Made by a program: the position numbers and the translations under genes. From Bacteroidales bacterium (lineage in GTDB: Bacteria > Bacteroidota > Bacteroidia > Bacteroidales > VadinHA17), in contig JALOMK010000009.1 in assembly GCA_025455505.1 (NCBI GenBank), positions 1 to 16,110 of the forward strand: DNA of 16,110 bases. The letters are read 5' to 3'. Below are positions 1 to 8,678 of the stretch, in pieces. The notes below the pieces were generated by a model. That model was given only the letters and a program-made list of their open reading frames with translations. It ran no database searches and was not told the DNA's origin. How positions within the stretch are numbered: position 1 is the first letter of the stretch; each line of letters starts with the position of its first letter.

Positions 1-1488
1 CTGAAGGAAGAATGTCAGCAGCAACAGCCTGATATGCATTCCGTCAACATCTGCATCGGTCGCAATCACGACATTGTTATATCGCAGGTCCTCGATGCCG
101 TCCTCTATGTTCAGCGCGGCCTGAAGAAGGTTGAACTCCTCGTTTTCGTATACTATCTTCTTTGTGAGCCCGAATGAGTTAAGAGGCTTTCCCCTGAGGC
201 TGAAAACGGCCTGGGTCTCAACATTCCTCGATTTTGTTATTGATCCGCTTGCCGAATCACCTTCTGTGATAAATATAGTAGAATCAAGCTTGTTGGGATC
301 ATTTGAATTATAGTGCACCCTGCAGTCGCGAAGCTTCTTGTTATGCAGACTCACTTTCTTCGCCCTGTCGCGGGCAAGCTTCTGTATGGAGGATATTGCC
401 TTGCGCTCCTTTTCAGAGTCCTGTATCTTCTTAAGCAGTATCCTGGCAGTCTCGGAGTTCTTGTGCAGAAAATCGTCAAGCTGCTTTTTTATGAACTCCA
501 CTATGAAATTCCTTATCGATGGCCCGTCGGGTCCCAGGTCTTTCGAGCCAAGCTTTGTCTTTGTCTGCGACTCGAATATAGGCTCTTCAACCTTTATGCT
601 GATTGCAGCAATTATCGACGACCGTATATCTGAGGGATCATAATCCTTCTTATAGAACTCCCTGATTGTTTTGACAATAGCCTCCCTGAAAGCGAGGAGA
701 TGGGTACCTCCCTGGGTTGTGTTCTGCCCGTTCACAAAACTGTAATAGTCCTCCCCGTACTGCAAACCGTGGGTGAAGGCCACCTCAATATCCTCACCCT
801 TAAGGTGGATTATCGGATAAAGGCCCTCCTTGTTCATGTTCTCCGTGAGAAGGTCGACAAGCCCGTTGCGGGAAAGGAATTTATTGCCGTTGAAGTTTAT
901 TACTAGCCCGGCATTGAGGTAAACATAGTTCTTGAGCATCGAATCGACATACTCCGACATATAGAAGTAGTTGCCGAACATCTCCTCATCGGGTTGAAAA
1001 ATCACCTCCACCCCGTTTTCCTCCTCCGTTTTCCTGAGAGGATGGTCCTTTGTAATTATGCCATGCTCAAAATCACAGGCTTTCACTTCACCGTCGCGGA
1101 TGGAACGTATTGAAAAACGGCTTGAGAGGGCATTGACTGCCTTCACCCCGACACCGTTTAGTCCCACTGATTTTTTGAATGCCTTGGAGTCGTATTTGGC
1201 ACCGGTGTTCATCTTAGACACCGCATCTACAAGCTTTCCAAGCGGAATACCACGCCCGAAATCGCGTATCCTTACTTCTTTCCCGATGATGGCCACATCG
1301 ATTTTTTTACCGTGACCCATCATATATTCATCGATGGAGTTGTCCATCACTTCCTTCAGAAGTACATAAACGCCGTCATCCTGTGACGATCCGTCACCAA
1401 GCTTGCCGATATACATGCCCGGCCTGAGCCTGATGTGCTCCCTCCACTCGAGCGTCCTGATATGCTCTTCAGAATATCCAACTGACAT
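1..1488 (-). CDS. parE: DNA topoisomerase IV subunit B (partial, C-terminus cut by window edge)
   Basis: This is the ATPase subunit of the type IIA topoisomerase that decatenates chromosomes together with ParC. The frame is open from the ATG at 1488 to the window edge, giving 496 codons. Visible features are the GHKL ATPase N-terminus (RPGMYIGK at residues 22-29, EVMDNSIDE at 46-54), the glycine-rich loop [14 protein letters not shown], the transducer region, and the start of the TOPRIM domain with EGDSASG and DADVDGMH near the cut end. The N-terminal wording ([24 protein letters not shown]) is that of Bacteroidota ParE rather than GyrB. The family is usually about 620 residues, so roughly 120 C-terminal residues lie outside the window. 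A 74-bp gap with a promoter element separates it from the MutS-like gene upstream, so it is probably transcribed independently. Confidence 0.93.
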   Translation of the reverse strand, partial: MSVGYSEEHIRTLEWREHIRLRPGMYIGKLGDGSSQDDGVYVLLKEVMDNSIDEYMMGHGKKIDVAIIGKEVRIRDFGRGIPLGKLVDAVSKMNTGAKYDSKAFKKSVGLNGVGVKAVNALSSRFSIRSIRDGEVKACDFEHGIITKDHPLRKTEEENGVEVIFQPDEEMFGNYFYMSEYVDSMLKNYVYLNAGLVINFNGNKFLSRNGLVDLLTENMNKEGLYPIIHLKGEDIEVAFTHGLQYGEDYYSFVNGQNTTQGGTHLLAFREAIVKTIREFYKKDYDPSDIRSSIIAAISIKVEEPIFESQTKTKLGSKDLGPDGPSIRNFIVEFIKKQLDDFLHKNSETARILLKKIQDSEKERKAISSIQKLARDRAKKVSLHNKKLRDCRVHYNSNDPNKLDSTIFITEGDSASGSITKSRNVETQAVFSLRGKPLNSFGLTKKIVYENEEFNLLQAALNIEDGIEDLRYNNVVIATDADVDGMHIRLLLLTFFLQ

Positions 1489-1496
1489 TTCCGGAA
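1489..1496. repeat. TTCCGGAA palindrome abutting the parE start codon
   Basis: This perfect 8-bp palindrome lies directly between the parE promoter element and its ATG, in the expected 5' leader. It is one of four copies in the window, all outside genes. A regulator-binding role is inference only. Confidence 0.45.
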
Positions 1497-1504
1497 TTTT
1501 TGCG

Positions 1505-1512
1505 CAAATATA
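1505..1512 (-). promoter_or_regulatory. Bacteroidota -7 promoter element for parE
   Basis: On the minus strand this reads TATATTTG, a full match to the Bacteroidota -7 consensus TAnnTTTG. It ends 16 bases before the parE ATG, which would give a leader of only about 10 bases. No clear -33 TTTG was found at the usual spacing, so only the -7 element is supported. Confidence 0.55.
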
Positions 1513-1562
1513 ACTAAATAAGAGGCGCCCATGGCTCCGAATTTTTCAACAATGCCGGTGAA

Positions 1563-3362
1563 TTATGAAAGCAGGCCCATCTGCTTCATCAGATGGGTCG
1601 CATTCATCCTGCTTGTAACCCCTTCGCGCAGCATGTAATCGAAGATGAGGGAGTCATTGCTTATCTCAGTTTCAAAACACCTGTTCACAACAATTCCACG
1701 GTTGGATGTTTCGAGGTCACCCAGCGATGTATCATGAGTTGCGATAAGCCCGTTGGCACCAAGCCTGATCAGTCCTTCCAGGAACAATCTCGACCCCCTG
1801 CTCTTATCGGCTGAGTTGGTTCCCTTAAGGATTTCATCGAGAAGAAAGAGGATTTCCTCTCCTTTGCTTATCCTCTCTTTCAGCAAACCAAGTCGTTTAA
1901 GCTCGGCATAGAAATATGATTCGTTGTGCGACAGTGAATCGGATGTGCGCATCCCGGTAAAAAGCCGCACGGGATTAACCCGCATAGCGGCTGCACATAC
2001 CGGCGCTCCGGTCATTGCAAGTACATGGTTAACAGCCACAGTCCTCAGGAAGGTGCTTTTACCTGCCATGTTCGCCCCTGTGATAATGCATACCTGGCCC
2101 CTGCCCAGGTAGAAATCATTGCAGACCCTCCTTTCTTCAGGGATCAGCGGATGCCCCATCCCTGAAGCTTCGATAAGGGCTCCCCCCTCCTGTATCCCCG
2201 GATATCTGTACGACGGATTGTTGAAGGCAAAGTTGCCGAGGGAAATATAAGCATCTGTCCTGCCGGTCATCTCAAGCCACAGGGGCAGTCTTTCGCGGTA
2301 TACTGCCTTCCACCTTTCAAGCCTCAGCAAGGTATTGTAATCCCAGAGCAGAAGCCCGTTCATAAGTACCCCGGCAATAATATTAAGGCGTGTATCAAAT
2401 GCCTGGATTATGAGGGACAGGCTTTTCACAGCCGCCGAAGCCGATTCTGCTCCCCCGGCAAGGCTTCTCCCGATAGCCGCAAGCTCCTCTGAGGCAAAGC
2501 TCTCCTTTTCATAAACTCCAAGAAGTCCGTGCATGGATGAAAGAAAATTGTATTTCCTCGATACCGATGCGTGAATCCTGTTTAATGCCCTCAGTCCTGA
2601 AGCTATATAGAGCAGGTTAACAAGGAAAATTGTCGTGAATAAAGTGAATGGTGCCACTCCTGCTATCGCGAGGATAAGCGATGCGATTGCAAGCAAGGGA
2701 AGAATTATGCAAAGAATCTTCCTTAACACCAGTTTTCCCTCAGGTTCAGACTGCTTCAGCCATCCGAGCAACGAATCCATATCTTCTCTTTCAAGGAGGA
2801 TCCTCATTCCTGCCGCCATGAATTCATGCCTGAATTTCTCCTTCCCTGCCATTTCTTCCACCGCCTTCTGCCTCATAACTGCATTTGCGGAAAGGGGTAA
2901 AGGATCTGAAATCCAGCCGGCAAGAATATCGCGCCCGAATCCAGTGACAGTCCTGTTCAGGTGCTGGAAAAGCGATCCTTCCCCGAAAATATCAACGTCA
3001 TGCGAAAAATCATGGGAGAAATCCGCATACCTGTCTCCCCTGTCGAAGGCTGAAAGGTCACCTTCAAGAGCAGCAGCCTCATTACGGTTAATGCGTGCCA
3101 GGCTCAGGAAGTAAATTTTCCTGTCCGACTGCTTCTGCCACAAAATAACCAAGATTATAAAAAGTGAAAGGGATATCAGCAGAACCGAAATACCCATTAA
3201 TGTTCCCAGACTGAACCCTGCCCAGGTTGCAGCAGCCCCGGCTGTGAAAACAAGAAGCCTGACCAGCGAAAGCCATAACAGCTTCCTGTCGGATGATGAA
3301 GCCTGTATTTCATTTTTCTCCGCTGCAGCCAGGTATTTCTCCTTTAGTTCAGTCCTTGCCAT
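1563..3362 (-). CDS. Membrane-anchored MutS-family ATPase
   Basis: The protein has 599 residues from the ATG at 3362; a GTG two codons upstream is also possible. The C-terminal third is a MutS-type ABC ATPase: Walker A GANMAGKS (429-436), a signature-like stretch TSDSLSHNESYFYAE (473-487), Walker B ILFLLDE (504-510) and the H-loop ATHD (541-544). The N-terminal mismatch-recognition domain of canonical MutS is absent. Instead there are two hydrophobic segments near residues 28-48 and 52-75 and two more near 215-257, separated by a soluble region, so the ATPase is probably tethered to the inner membrane. The Smr nuclease domain of MutS2 is also missing. Proteins of this plan occur in Bacteroidota and are often annotated as MutS or MutS domain V proteins, but their role is not established. 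The start overlaps the end of the upstream gene by 14 bases, which suggests translational coupling. Confidence 0.85.
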   Translation of the reverse strand: MARTELKEKYLAAAEKNEIQASSSDRKLLWLSLVRLLVFTAGAAATWAGFSLGTLMGISVLLISLSLFIILVILWQKQSDRKIYFLSLARINRNEAAALEGDLSAFDRGDRYADFSHDFSHDVDIFGEGSLFQHLNRTVTGFGRDILAGWISDPLPLSANAVMRQKAVEEMAGKEKFRHEFMAAGMRILLEREDMDSLLGWLKQSEPEGKLVLRKILCIILPLLAIASLILAIAGVAPFTLFTTIFLVNLLYIASGLRALNRIHASVSRKYNFLSSMHGLLGVYEKESFASEELAAIGRSLAGGAESASAAVKSLSLIIQAFDTRLNIIAGVLMNGLLLWDYNTLLRLERWKAVYRERLPLWLEMTGRTDAYISLGNFAFNNPSYRYPGIQEGGALIEASGMGHPLIPEERRVCNDFYLGRGQVCIITGANMAGKSTFLRTVAVNHVLAMTGAPVCAAAMRVNPVRLFTGMRTSDSLSHNESYFYAELKRLGLLKERISKGEEILFLLDEILKGTNSADKSRGSRLFLEGLIRLGANGLIATHDTSLGDLETSNRGIVVNRCFETEISNDSLIFDYMLREGVTSRMNATHLMKQMGLLS

Positions 3363-4143
3363 TTTCACCGAGGATTAAAGCGCTTACATTCATGATGCTC
3401 TTCCTTGTAAAGTTATCATTGCCCTTCAGGTCGAAATCCCAGGTCCACTCTTCATGAACACTGCCGGACGGAAGAGGGACAAGCAGAGTCCTTACGGTTT
3501 CGGTGTCACCGTCACTTCCTGTAAACACTTCTTCAGTGTCGCTTATCAGAAGTGAGGTATGTCGTGACAGGAAGCGGAGATGGTTGCTCTGAACAGTTCT
3601 TCTGAAGATATTTAATTCATCCTCGCTTGCAGAGGATCTCTTACGGATAAAGTCAACGAGAAGGGACTCCATCTGGGTCAGGATATTAAGTGAAATAACA
3701 AGACCCGGATCGAACCCGGGATCATAGTCAGGGATTGTAATGTCAGAAAGGTTCCTTCTTTTCCTGAACAGGGAGTGGCCTTTCATTTTATAATATACCT
3801 CGCTGATCAGGCCTCCTGTGACATCCTGTTCGACAAGGGTGATTTCAGGATGGGCGGCAGCCTGCCTCACAAGATCAGGAGGATGCACTATATCAACAAG
3901 ATAAAGCCTGTCTGCATAATCAAGTATTTCGGCTGCCGGGAGCTCCAGCAGCCATCCGCTGCCAAGCACTGTAACAGTTGCGGGCCTCAGCCTTTCAACG
4001 GCTGACATAATGAACCTCCTGCAGTTCGCCGTATGGCTGTCCCAACCGCCTTCCTGGCCCTCGTGCCTGTATATAAGCCGGCTCTGGTAGTCATAAAAGC
4101 CCATGCGCGAGAGTATTCTCCTGTATTCGGGGTCGTGTGCCAT
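3349..4143 (-). CDS. Uncharacterised protein with Rossmann/methyltransferase-like core
   Basis: I do not recognise this family by name. From the ATG at 4143 it has 264 residues, and this start lies one base after the plsC stop; a start at 4173 would overlap plsC by 29 bases. Residues 54-90 look like the first two strands of a Rossmann fold: ATVTVLGSGWLLELP with a glycine loop at 61-63, then RLYLVDIVHPP with an acidic residue at the end of strand two. This is the layout of an S-adenosylmethionine- or dinucleotide-binding site. The C-terminal half has a tryptophan-rich patch (EEWTWDFDL) and no catalytic motif I can name. No signal peptide or membrane segment is visible. It sits between plsC and the MutS-like gene and overlaps the latter by 14 bases. 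A methyltransferase-like enzyme is an inference. Confidence 0.7.
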   Translation of the reverse strand: MAHDPEYRRILSRMGFYDYQSRLIYRHEGQEGGWDSHTANCRRFIMSAVERLRPATVTVLGSGWLLELPAAEILDYADRLYLVDIVHPPDLVRQAAAHPEITLVEQDVTGGLISEVYYKMKGHSLFRKRRNLSDITIPDYDPGFDPGLVISLNILTQMESLLVDFIRKRSSASEDELNIFRRTVQSNHLRFLSRHTSLLISDTEEVFTGSDGDTETVRTLLVPLPSGSVHEEWTWDFDLKGNDNFTRKSIMNVSALILGENGKD

Positions 4144-4144
4144 T

Positions 4145-4885
4145 TCAGTGCTTTCCTGCCCTTGTTTTCTCAAGCTCCTCCCTGTAGAACTCCTGTATCC
4201 TCAGCGCCAGGGCGTCAGGGTCATCGGTCATAAACTGCCCTGGCATTAAGGGATCATACACCCTTATCCTTATCCTGTAACCGCTACCGAGAATCAGTCC
4301 GTGCTTCGGAAGAATTTCGCCCGTGCCGTCAATCAGTACGGGAAGAAGAGGCACACCTGCCTGCATTGCAAGCTGGAAGGCGCCTCTTTTGAAAAAGCCT
4401 ATCCTGCCGTCGCGCGACCTTGTGCCTTCAGGAAAGATCATTATTGATATTCCCCTCTTAAGACAGGCCAGCGAATCGTCAAGCATTTTGGCCTTGCTGT
4501 CGTCATCGCCCCTGTTCACAGTTATATATTTTGCCATCTTCAGATACCAGCCTATGAAAGGGACCCTTTCATTCTCGATTTTTGATATCCATTTGTATCT
4601 CTGCCTTATACAGTTGAGAAAGATAATGTCGAGCATCGACTGGTGGTTTGAGATTATGACATAGGTTGTGTCGCCTGAAATCCTCTCGAGACCGCTAATC
4701 TCTACTTTCCATGCCGGCAGCACCATGGCGAGTAAATAGCTCTGCCACACAAGAAGCCAGTGGGTTGCCGTCCTCTCCCTGTCAATAGGAAGAAGAAGCA
4801 GCCAGGCAATGAATGTAAGAGGGAAGAAAATTACAATATAGGCCAGGGCCATTATCCACACAAGCACTGATTTCAGAATTCCCAT
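4145..4885 (-). CDS. plsC: 1-acyl-sn-glycerol-3-phosphate acyltransferase
   Basis: It acylates lysophosphatidic acid to phosphatidic acid, the second acylation of phospholipid synthesis, at the inner membrane. The protein has 246 residues, a usual length for the family. An N-terminal hydrophobic stretch (about 5-33) anchors it. The catalytic HX4D motif is NHQSMLD (H81, D86), and the glycerophosphate-binding motif is FPEGTRS (151-157). A further conserved block, GVPLLPVLIDGTGE, lies at 177-190. It starts with ATG 35 bases after lplA and ends one base before the next gene, so it is inside the long minus-strand operon. The family includes acyltransferases acting on other lysolipids, so the exact acceptor is inferred. 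Confidence 0.9.
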   Translation of the reverse strand: MGILKSVLVWIMALAYIVIFFPLTFIAWLLLLPIDRERTATHWLLVWQSYLLAMVLPAWKVEISGLERISGDTTYVIISNHQSMLDIIFLNCIRQRYKWISKIENERVPFIGWYLKMAKYITVNRGDDDSKAKMLDDSLACLKRGISIMIFPEGTRSRDGRIGFFKRGAFQLAMQAGVPLLPVLIDGTGEILPKHGLILGSGYRIRIRVYDPLMPGQFMTDDPDALALRIQEFYREELEKTRAGKH

Positions 4886-4907
4886 ATCGCAATTTAGTCA
4901 AATCATT

Positions 4908-4919
4908 TGTTCCGGAACA
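4908..4919. repeat. 12-bp palindrome TGTTCCGGAACA in the lplA-plsC gap
   Basis: This perfect 12-bp palindrome with a TTCCGGAA core occupies a third of the 35-bp gap between lplA and plsC, starting 22 bases before the plsC ATG on the minus strand. It is one of four TTCCGGAA copies in the window. It could be an operator or a small RNA hairpin; neither is shown. Confidence 0.45.
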
Positions 4920-4920
4920 T

Positions 4921-5871
4921 TCAGAAAAATTCGAACACCTCTTCGCTACTGATTCCTGAAGGCAGCGCTTCCAATTTCTCCCTGACATCCCCCGGGGAGT
5001 GCCTGCATCCTTCAAGCATTGCCTGTATTTGCCCGGCCAGCCTTCCCCCTTTGGCAGCAACATTGTTTATAATGCCTTCATCCACAGCGAATTCAATATG
5101 GATTTTCTCTCCACTTACAATTGCATCATTTGTGAATTTATAGTGCGGGCCATAAGCGTGGTTCCAGTCCCAGCTCCCGTATTTCGTATCTGCAAGACTT
5201 TCAGCTCTCTTCCTTGAATCATCCGGAAGTACGAACAAGCTATCAGATTTCTCCTTCTCCATTATAAAATTCAGCAAATCATCCCTGAAATGCCTGATGT
5301 CCCTGAACTTTGTGGTGAACCCTGTGATATTGCCTACATGTGAGGGATTTGAGTTCACTGCCCTTGTTGAATAACGGCCGGGATTATTTCTGAGTGCTTC
5401 ACGCAGGTCGACGAGAGAGGAACTGAACAGCAGCGTTCCATGATGCAGCACTCTCTCCCTGTAAACATGTTCCGCGTTGCCTGAAATTTTAAGTCCGTTC
5501 ACCCTGAGGTCATTCTTCCCTTCAAAGGATGCGGCCACACCTGATGCAGTGAGGAATTCCGTCACCGGCAGTGTATGTTTTCTGAAATCAACCTGCCTTC
5601 CGGGTTCGGCGTTCCGCATAAAGGCAAAGTTCAGGTTGCCATGATCATGATAAACAGTGCCTCCTCCCGATATCCTCCTGATAAGCGGAATCTTCCTTTC
5701 ATAAACAAACCCGGGATTCAGTTCTTTGAACGCACACTGGTGCTTGCCTATTATGACTGAAGGTGAATTAATGCTGAGCATCAGGAATTCCTTAGTGCTC
5801 CCCGTAAGCAGCACTTCCTCAAGGGCAAGATTAAAACAGGGATTATCCGATTCAGAGACAATGAATTCCAT
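4921..5871 (-). CDS. lplA: Lipoate-protein ligase A
   Basis: It activates scavenged lipoate with ATP and attaches it to lysines of E2 and GcvH proteins in the cytoplasm. The protein has 316 residues. The signature RRISGGGTVYHD (65-76) followed by HGNLNFAF is the lipoate-binding loop. LKISGNA (127-133) carries the catalytic lysine K128. HHGTLLF (143-149) is a further family block. The C-terminal part, beginning at YGSWDW (231-236), is the accessory domain found in full-length LplA, so this is the stand-alone ligase type and not a short octanoyltransferase paralogue. It lies between the PAP2 gene (23-bp gap) and plsC (35 bp). The same window encodes LipA and LipB, so this protein most likely serves salvage. 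An amidotransferase (LipL-like) role is less likely, given the accessory domain. Confidence 0.92.
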   Translation of the reverse strand: MEFIVSESDNPCFNLALEEVLLTGSTKEFLMLSINSPSVIIGKHQCAFKELNPGFVYERKIPLIRRISGGGTVYHDHGNLNFAFMRNAEPGRQVDFRKHTLPVTEFLTASGVAASFEGKNDLRVNGLKISGNAEHVYRERVLHHGTLLFSSSLVDLREALRNNPGRYSTRAVNSNPSHVGNITGFTTKFRDIRHFRDDLLNFIMEKEKSDSLFVLPDDSRKRAESLADTKYGSWDWNHAYGPHYKFTNDAIVSGEKIHIEFAVDEGIINNVAAKGGRLAGQIQAMLEGCRHSPGDVREKLEALPSGISSEEVFEFF

Positions 5872-5894
5872 GGCAAGATACTTTTGAATGCATC

Positions 5895-6482
5895 TCAGGT
5901 TTGTCTGCTGAACCAGGGTTTTTTCTTCAGCAGCTTTTCGTCAATTGCAAAAAAGAGGCGGCTCATACTCCAGCCAATGAGCGAACCCAGAGCTGCGCCG
6001 CAAAGCACATCTGCCGGGTAATGCACGCCAAGGTAAATCCTGCTGTAACCTATCACTGCTGCCCAAAGCAGTATTGCAATTGTATACCAGCGCCTTCCGA
6101 TCAGCATAAGGCTAAGGACTGCAACATTGAATGAATTTGCCGCATGGGCCGACACGAAGCTGAAACCGCTGCCGCATTCCCCGTTATAAAGGTGCACAAG
6201 AGCCTTGAGCGATGGCTCATTGCAGGGGCGGAGTCTTTCGAAAGCGTTCTTGAAAAGGTGAAGCGTGACCTGGTCCGACAGGGTTGCTGCCAGCACAATA
6301 ACAAGCAGAAGGACAAGGAATTTTCTCCTGTACTTAAAGGCAAAGGCGACAAGTATCGCCAGGTAAAGAGGAATCCAGATAATCTTCCCGCTCATAAAAT
6401 GCATGAACTCGTCGAAGAAAGGTGAGTTCAGGGAATTAAGAAACAGGAAGATGCGCCTGTCGGCATCAGCAAGAAATTCCAT
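5895..6482 (-). CDS. PAP2-family membrane phosphatase
   Basis: This is a 195-residue integral membrane protein with the three-part PAP2 active site. Motif 1 is KNAFERLRP (K78, R85, P86). Motif 2 is FVSAHA, with S111 and H113 in place of the usual PSGH. Motif 3 is SRIYLGVHYPAD (S147, R148, H154, D158). Hydrophobic segments near 34-50, 54-70, 114-130, 132-150 and 157-174 place the site at the periplasmic face. Members dephosphorylate undecaprenyl diphosphate, phosphatidylglycerophosphate or lipid A; the substrate cannot be chosen from sequence alone. The two neighbours downstream, lplA and plsC, are in the same run, and plsC makes phosphatidate, a possible lipid link. The gene follows obgE after 6 bases. 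Confidence 0.88.
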   Translation of the reverse strand: MEFLADADRRIFLFLNSLNSPFFDEFMHFMSGKIIWIPLYLAILVAFAFKYRRKFLVLLLVIVLAATLSDQVTLHLFKNAFERLRPCNEPSLKALVHLYNGECGSGFSFVSAHAANSFNVAVLSLMLIGRRWYTIAILLWAAVIGYSRIYLGVHYPADVLCGAALGSLIGWSMSRLFFAIDEKLLKKKPWFSRQT

Positions 6483-6488
6483 GGCCTG

Positions 6489-7478
6489 CTATCTGTTTAA
6501 TTCGCTCCAGATCATGTCTTTCAGCTTATCCAGCCCGGCTCCTGTGATTGATGAGAAGAAAACTCGCGGCAGGTCGGGAAGGTCTTTCCTGATCTCACCC
6601 ATGAGTTCCTCATCAAGCATGTCCGACTTTGATATCGCCAGCATCCTTCTTTTATCGAGAAGTTCGGGATTATACATTTTAAGCTCATTTACAAGGATAT
6701 CATATTCCTGACGTATATCCTTGCTGTCGGCCGGAATTATGAAAAGCAGCATGGAATTGCGCTCAATGTGTCTCAGAAATCTGATTCCAAGTCCTTTCCC
6801 TTCATGAGCGCCTTCAATTATCCCGGGAATGTCGGCCATGACGAAGGACTTGTCGTCGCGGTAGCCTACAATTCCAAGGTTTGGGACCAGAGTAGTGAAC
6901 GGATAGTCGGCTATTTTTGGTTTTGCTGCGGAGACAACCGAAAGCAGTGTTGATTTCCCGGCGTTTGGAAAACCTACAAGGCCCACATCAGCGAGTATTT
7001 TCAGTTCAAGTATGAACTCATCCTCTATGCCTGGCTCTCCCGGCTGGGCATAACGCGGGGTCTGGTGAGTGGCCGATTTGAAATGAGTGTTTCCCTGGCC
7101 GCCTCTTCCCCCTTTCACAAGGATCTTGTCCTCCCCGTGCGAGGTGATCTCAAACAGTTGTTCGCCTGTTGATGCACTCCTGGCAATGGTCCCGAGCGGA
7201 ACTTCAACTACAACATCTTTGCCGTCAGCTCCTGTTGACTGCTGGCGCCCGCCGCCTCCTCCGTGTTCAGCGAAAATGTGCCGCCTGAATTTAAGGTGAA
7301 GGAGGGTCCACATCTGGTCATCGCCGCGAAGAATAATGTGTCCTCCCCTTCCGCCGTCGCCGCCATCGGGACCGCCCTTTGGCTCAAACTTCTCGCGACG
7401 GAAATGTGCAGAGCCTGCACCGCCGTTTCCCGAGCGGCAATAGATCTTCACATAGTCGACAAAGTTTGATACCGACAC
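6489..7478 (-). CDS. obgE: Obg-family ribosome-associated GTPase
   Basis: This is an essential GTPase tied to 50S subunit maturation. The protein has 329 residues. The glycine-rich Obg domain fills residues 1-160 ([27 protein letters not shown]). The G domain has G1 GFPNAGKS (169-176), the switch-region run [10 protein letters not shown] (191-200), G3 DIPG (216-219), G4 SKSD (283-286) and G5 around SSITGAG (309-315). G4 departs from the consensus NKxD at its first position. The start is GTG at 7478; the first residues ([19 protein letters not shown]) align with the usual N-terminus, so no upstream ATG is needed. It lies 3 bases after adk and 6 bases before the PAP2 gene. There is no basic C-terminal OCT domain. 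Confidence 0.95.
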   Translation of the reverse strand: MSVSNFVDYVKIYCRSGNGGAGSAHFRREKFEPKGGPDGGDGGRGGHIILRGDDQMWTLLHLKFRRHIFAEHGGGGGRQQSTGADGKDVVVEVPLGTIARSASTGEQLFEITSHGEDKILVKGGRGGQGNTHFKSATHQTPRYAQPGEPGIEDEFILELKILADVGLVGFPNAGKSTLLSVVSAAKPKIADYPFTTLVPNLGIVGYRDDKSFVMADIPGIIEGAHEGKGLGIRFLRHIERNSMLLFIIPADSKDIRQEYDILVNELKMYNPELLDKRRMLAISKSDMLDEELMGEIRKDLPDLPRVFFSSITGAGLDKLKDMIWSELNR

Positions 7479-7481
7479 TTT

Positions 7482-8057
7482 TCAGAAATGTTTCTGCATT
7501 AAAACAGCAAGCCTTTCAAAAATCTCTTCTATCCCTCCCATGCCATTCACCGGTTCATAGATCCCCCTCTCGCGGCAATAGGCAATTATTGGCTCTGTTT
7601 TCGATTTGTATACGTCAATCCTGTTCTCGATCACGGCAGGATCGCTGTCGTCGGGCCTGCCGGAATCCTGTGCCCTGAGGATAAGTCTTTTCACAAGTTC
7701 ATCGTGATCAACATCGAGAACCAGCATGCTGTCGATCTTCATTCCCCGCTTGTTAAGCATGTCCTCGAGCGCTGCAGTCTGCGCTACTGTGCGTGGAAAG
7801 CCGTCGAAAAGAAAGCCTGCGCATCCGCTGCTGCCGTCTATCTTGTTTGCTATCATCTCAATGACGACTTCGTCAGGAACAAGTTCTCCTTTCGACATAA
7901 TAAGGCTCATCTTTTTGCCGAGCTCAGTCCCGGCAGCAATCTCTGCCCTGAGCATGTCGCCGGTTGACAGATGAAGAAGGTTGAATTTCCCTGCCAGGCG
8001 TACACCCTGTGTTCCCTTGCCAGACCCGGGAGGGCCGAAAATCAGAAAGTTAAGCAT
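7482..8057 (-). CDS. adk: Adenylate kinase (short-LID form)
   Basis: It interconverts ATP + AMP and 2 ADP in the cytoplasm. The protein has 191 residues. The P-loop is GPPGSGKGT (8-16), the AMP-binding region includes HLSTGDMLRAE (29-39), and DGFPRT (85-90) is the family signature. The LID is the short version, LRAQDSGRPDD (127-137), without the four-cysteine zinc site of longer bacterial enzymes; this is usual for Bacteroidota. It starts with ATG, 30 bases downstream of hpt, and ends 3 bases before obgE. The order hpt-adk-obgE is a conserved Bacteroidales arrangement and implies co-transcription. Confidence 0.96.
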   Translation of the reverse strand: MLNFLIFGPPGSGKGTQGVRLAGKFNLLHLSTGDMLRAEIAAGTELGKKMSLIMSKGELVPDEVVIEMIANKIDGSSGCAGFLFDGFPRTVAQTAALEDMLNKRGMKIDSMLVLDVDHDELVKRLILRAQDSGRPDDSDPAVIENRIDVYKSKTEPIIAYCRERGIYEPVNGMGGIEEIFERLAVLMQKHF

Positions 8058-8087
8058 ATTGAAGTTTTATTTGTTATGTATTAGTAA

Positions 8088-8627
8088 TTAAGAATTTACA
8101 AGAGTGTAAATTGAAGGAAGGTTTCTTCCGTGGCCATTATAGTCAAGTCCGTAGCCCACTACAAAATTGTCAGGGATATTGAAGCCTACATAGTCAATCG
8201 TGATATTTCTCTTGTAGGCATCCGGCTTGAAGAGAAGCGCAGCAATGCGGATGTCGGCCGCCTTTCGCATCTTAAGCTCGTCAACAACCCTCTCCACAGT
8301 ACCACCCGTATCCACGATATCTTCAATAACAATGACAGTCTTGCCCTTCAGGTCCTCGTTCCAGCCTATCAGTTCCTTTATCCTGCCAGTCGTCCCGGTA
8401 CCTTCATACGAGGCCAACTTGACAAATGAAATCAGGGCATCGATTTTTATCTGCCTGAAAAGACTTGCAGCAAAGAGGAAGGCGCCGTTTAGGATGCCCA
8501 GGAATATCACTTCCCTACCATCCATTTCGCTGTTAATCTGTTCAGCAAGCTGAGTAATCCTTTGCTCTATGCTCTCCTCGGAAATGAATTCTGAAAATCG
8601 CTTGTCGAGTATACTGACCTCTTTCAT
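8088..8627 (-). CDS. hpt: Hypoxanthine phosphoribosyltransferase
   Basis: This purine salvage enzyme transfers the phosphoribosyl group of PRPP to hypoxanthine or guanine. The protein has 179 residues, a usual length. LGILNGAF (43-50) is the pyrophosphate-binding loop, VIVIEDIVDTGGT (98-110) is the PRPP-binding signature, and the purine-binding region is KPDAYKRNITIDYVGF followed by FVVGYGLDY (155-163). It is the first gene of the minus-strand run and is divergent from purE, with 91 bp between the two start codons. A near match to a -7 element (TATTTTCG on the minus strand, 8657-8664) lies upstream but is one base off consensus. Confidence 0.95.
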   Translation of the reverse strand: MKEVSILDKRFSEFISEESIEQRITQLAEQINSEMDGREVIFLGILNGAFLFAASLFRQIKIDALISFVKLASYEGTGTTGRIKELIGWNEDLKGKTVIVIEDIVDTGGTVERVVDELKMRKAADIRIAALLFKPDAYKRNITIDYVGFNIPDNFVVGYGLDYNGHGRNLPSIYTLVNS

Positions 8628-8678
8628 TCTTTTGTTTTTCAGGTTTCAGACCGCTGCGAAAATATGAAAATAATAGCT

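Noticed and set aside
1..1488. Gyrase subunit B instead of ParE
   Set aside because: The N-terminal wording and the [14 protein letters not shown] loop fit Bacteroidota topoisomerase IV subunit B better than GyrB. The C-terminal evidence is outside the window.
2635..3114. Plus-strand open frame (159 codons) inside the MutS-like gene
   Set aside because: It is an antisense shadow; the minus-strand frame continues through with coherent membrane and ATPase regions.
3363..3368. GTG start for the MutS-like protein, two codons upstream of the chosen ATG
   Set aside because: It adds only two residues and increases the overlap with the upstream gene; ATG is the simpler choice. It cannot be excluded.
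4144..4173. Upstream start for the Rossmann-like protein inside plsC
   Set aside because: It adds ten residues with no clear structural role and overlaps plsC by 29 bases. The ATG at 4143, one base after the plsC stop, is a typical coupled start.
8657..8664. TATTTTCG as an hpt promoter element on the minus strand
   Set aside because: It differs from TAnnTTTG at one conserved base and has no -33 partner, so it is too weak to list as a feature.
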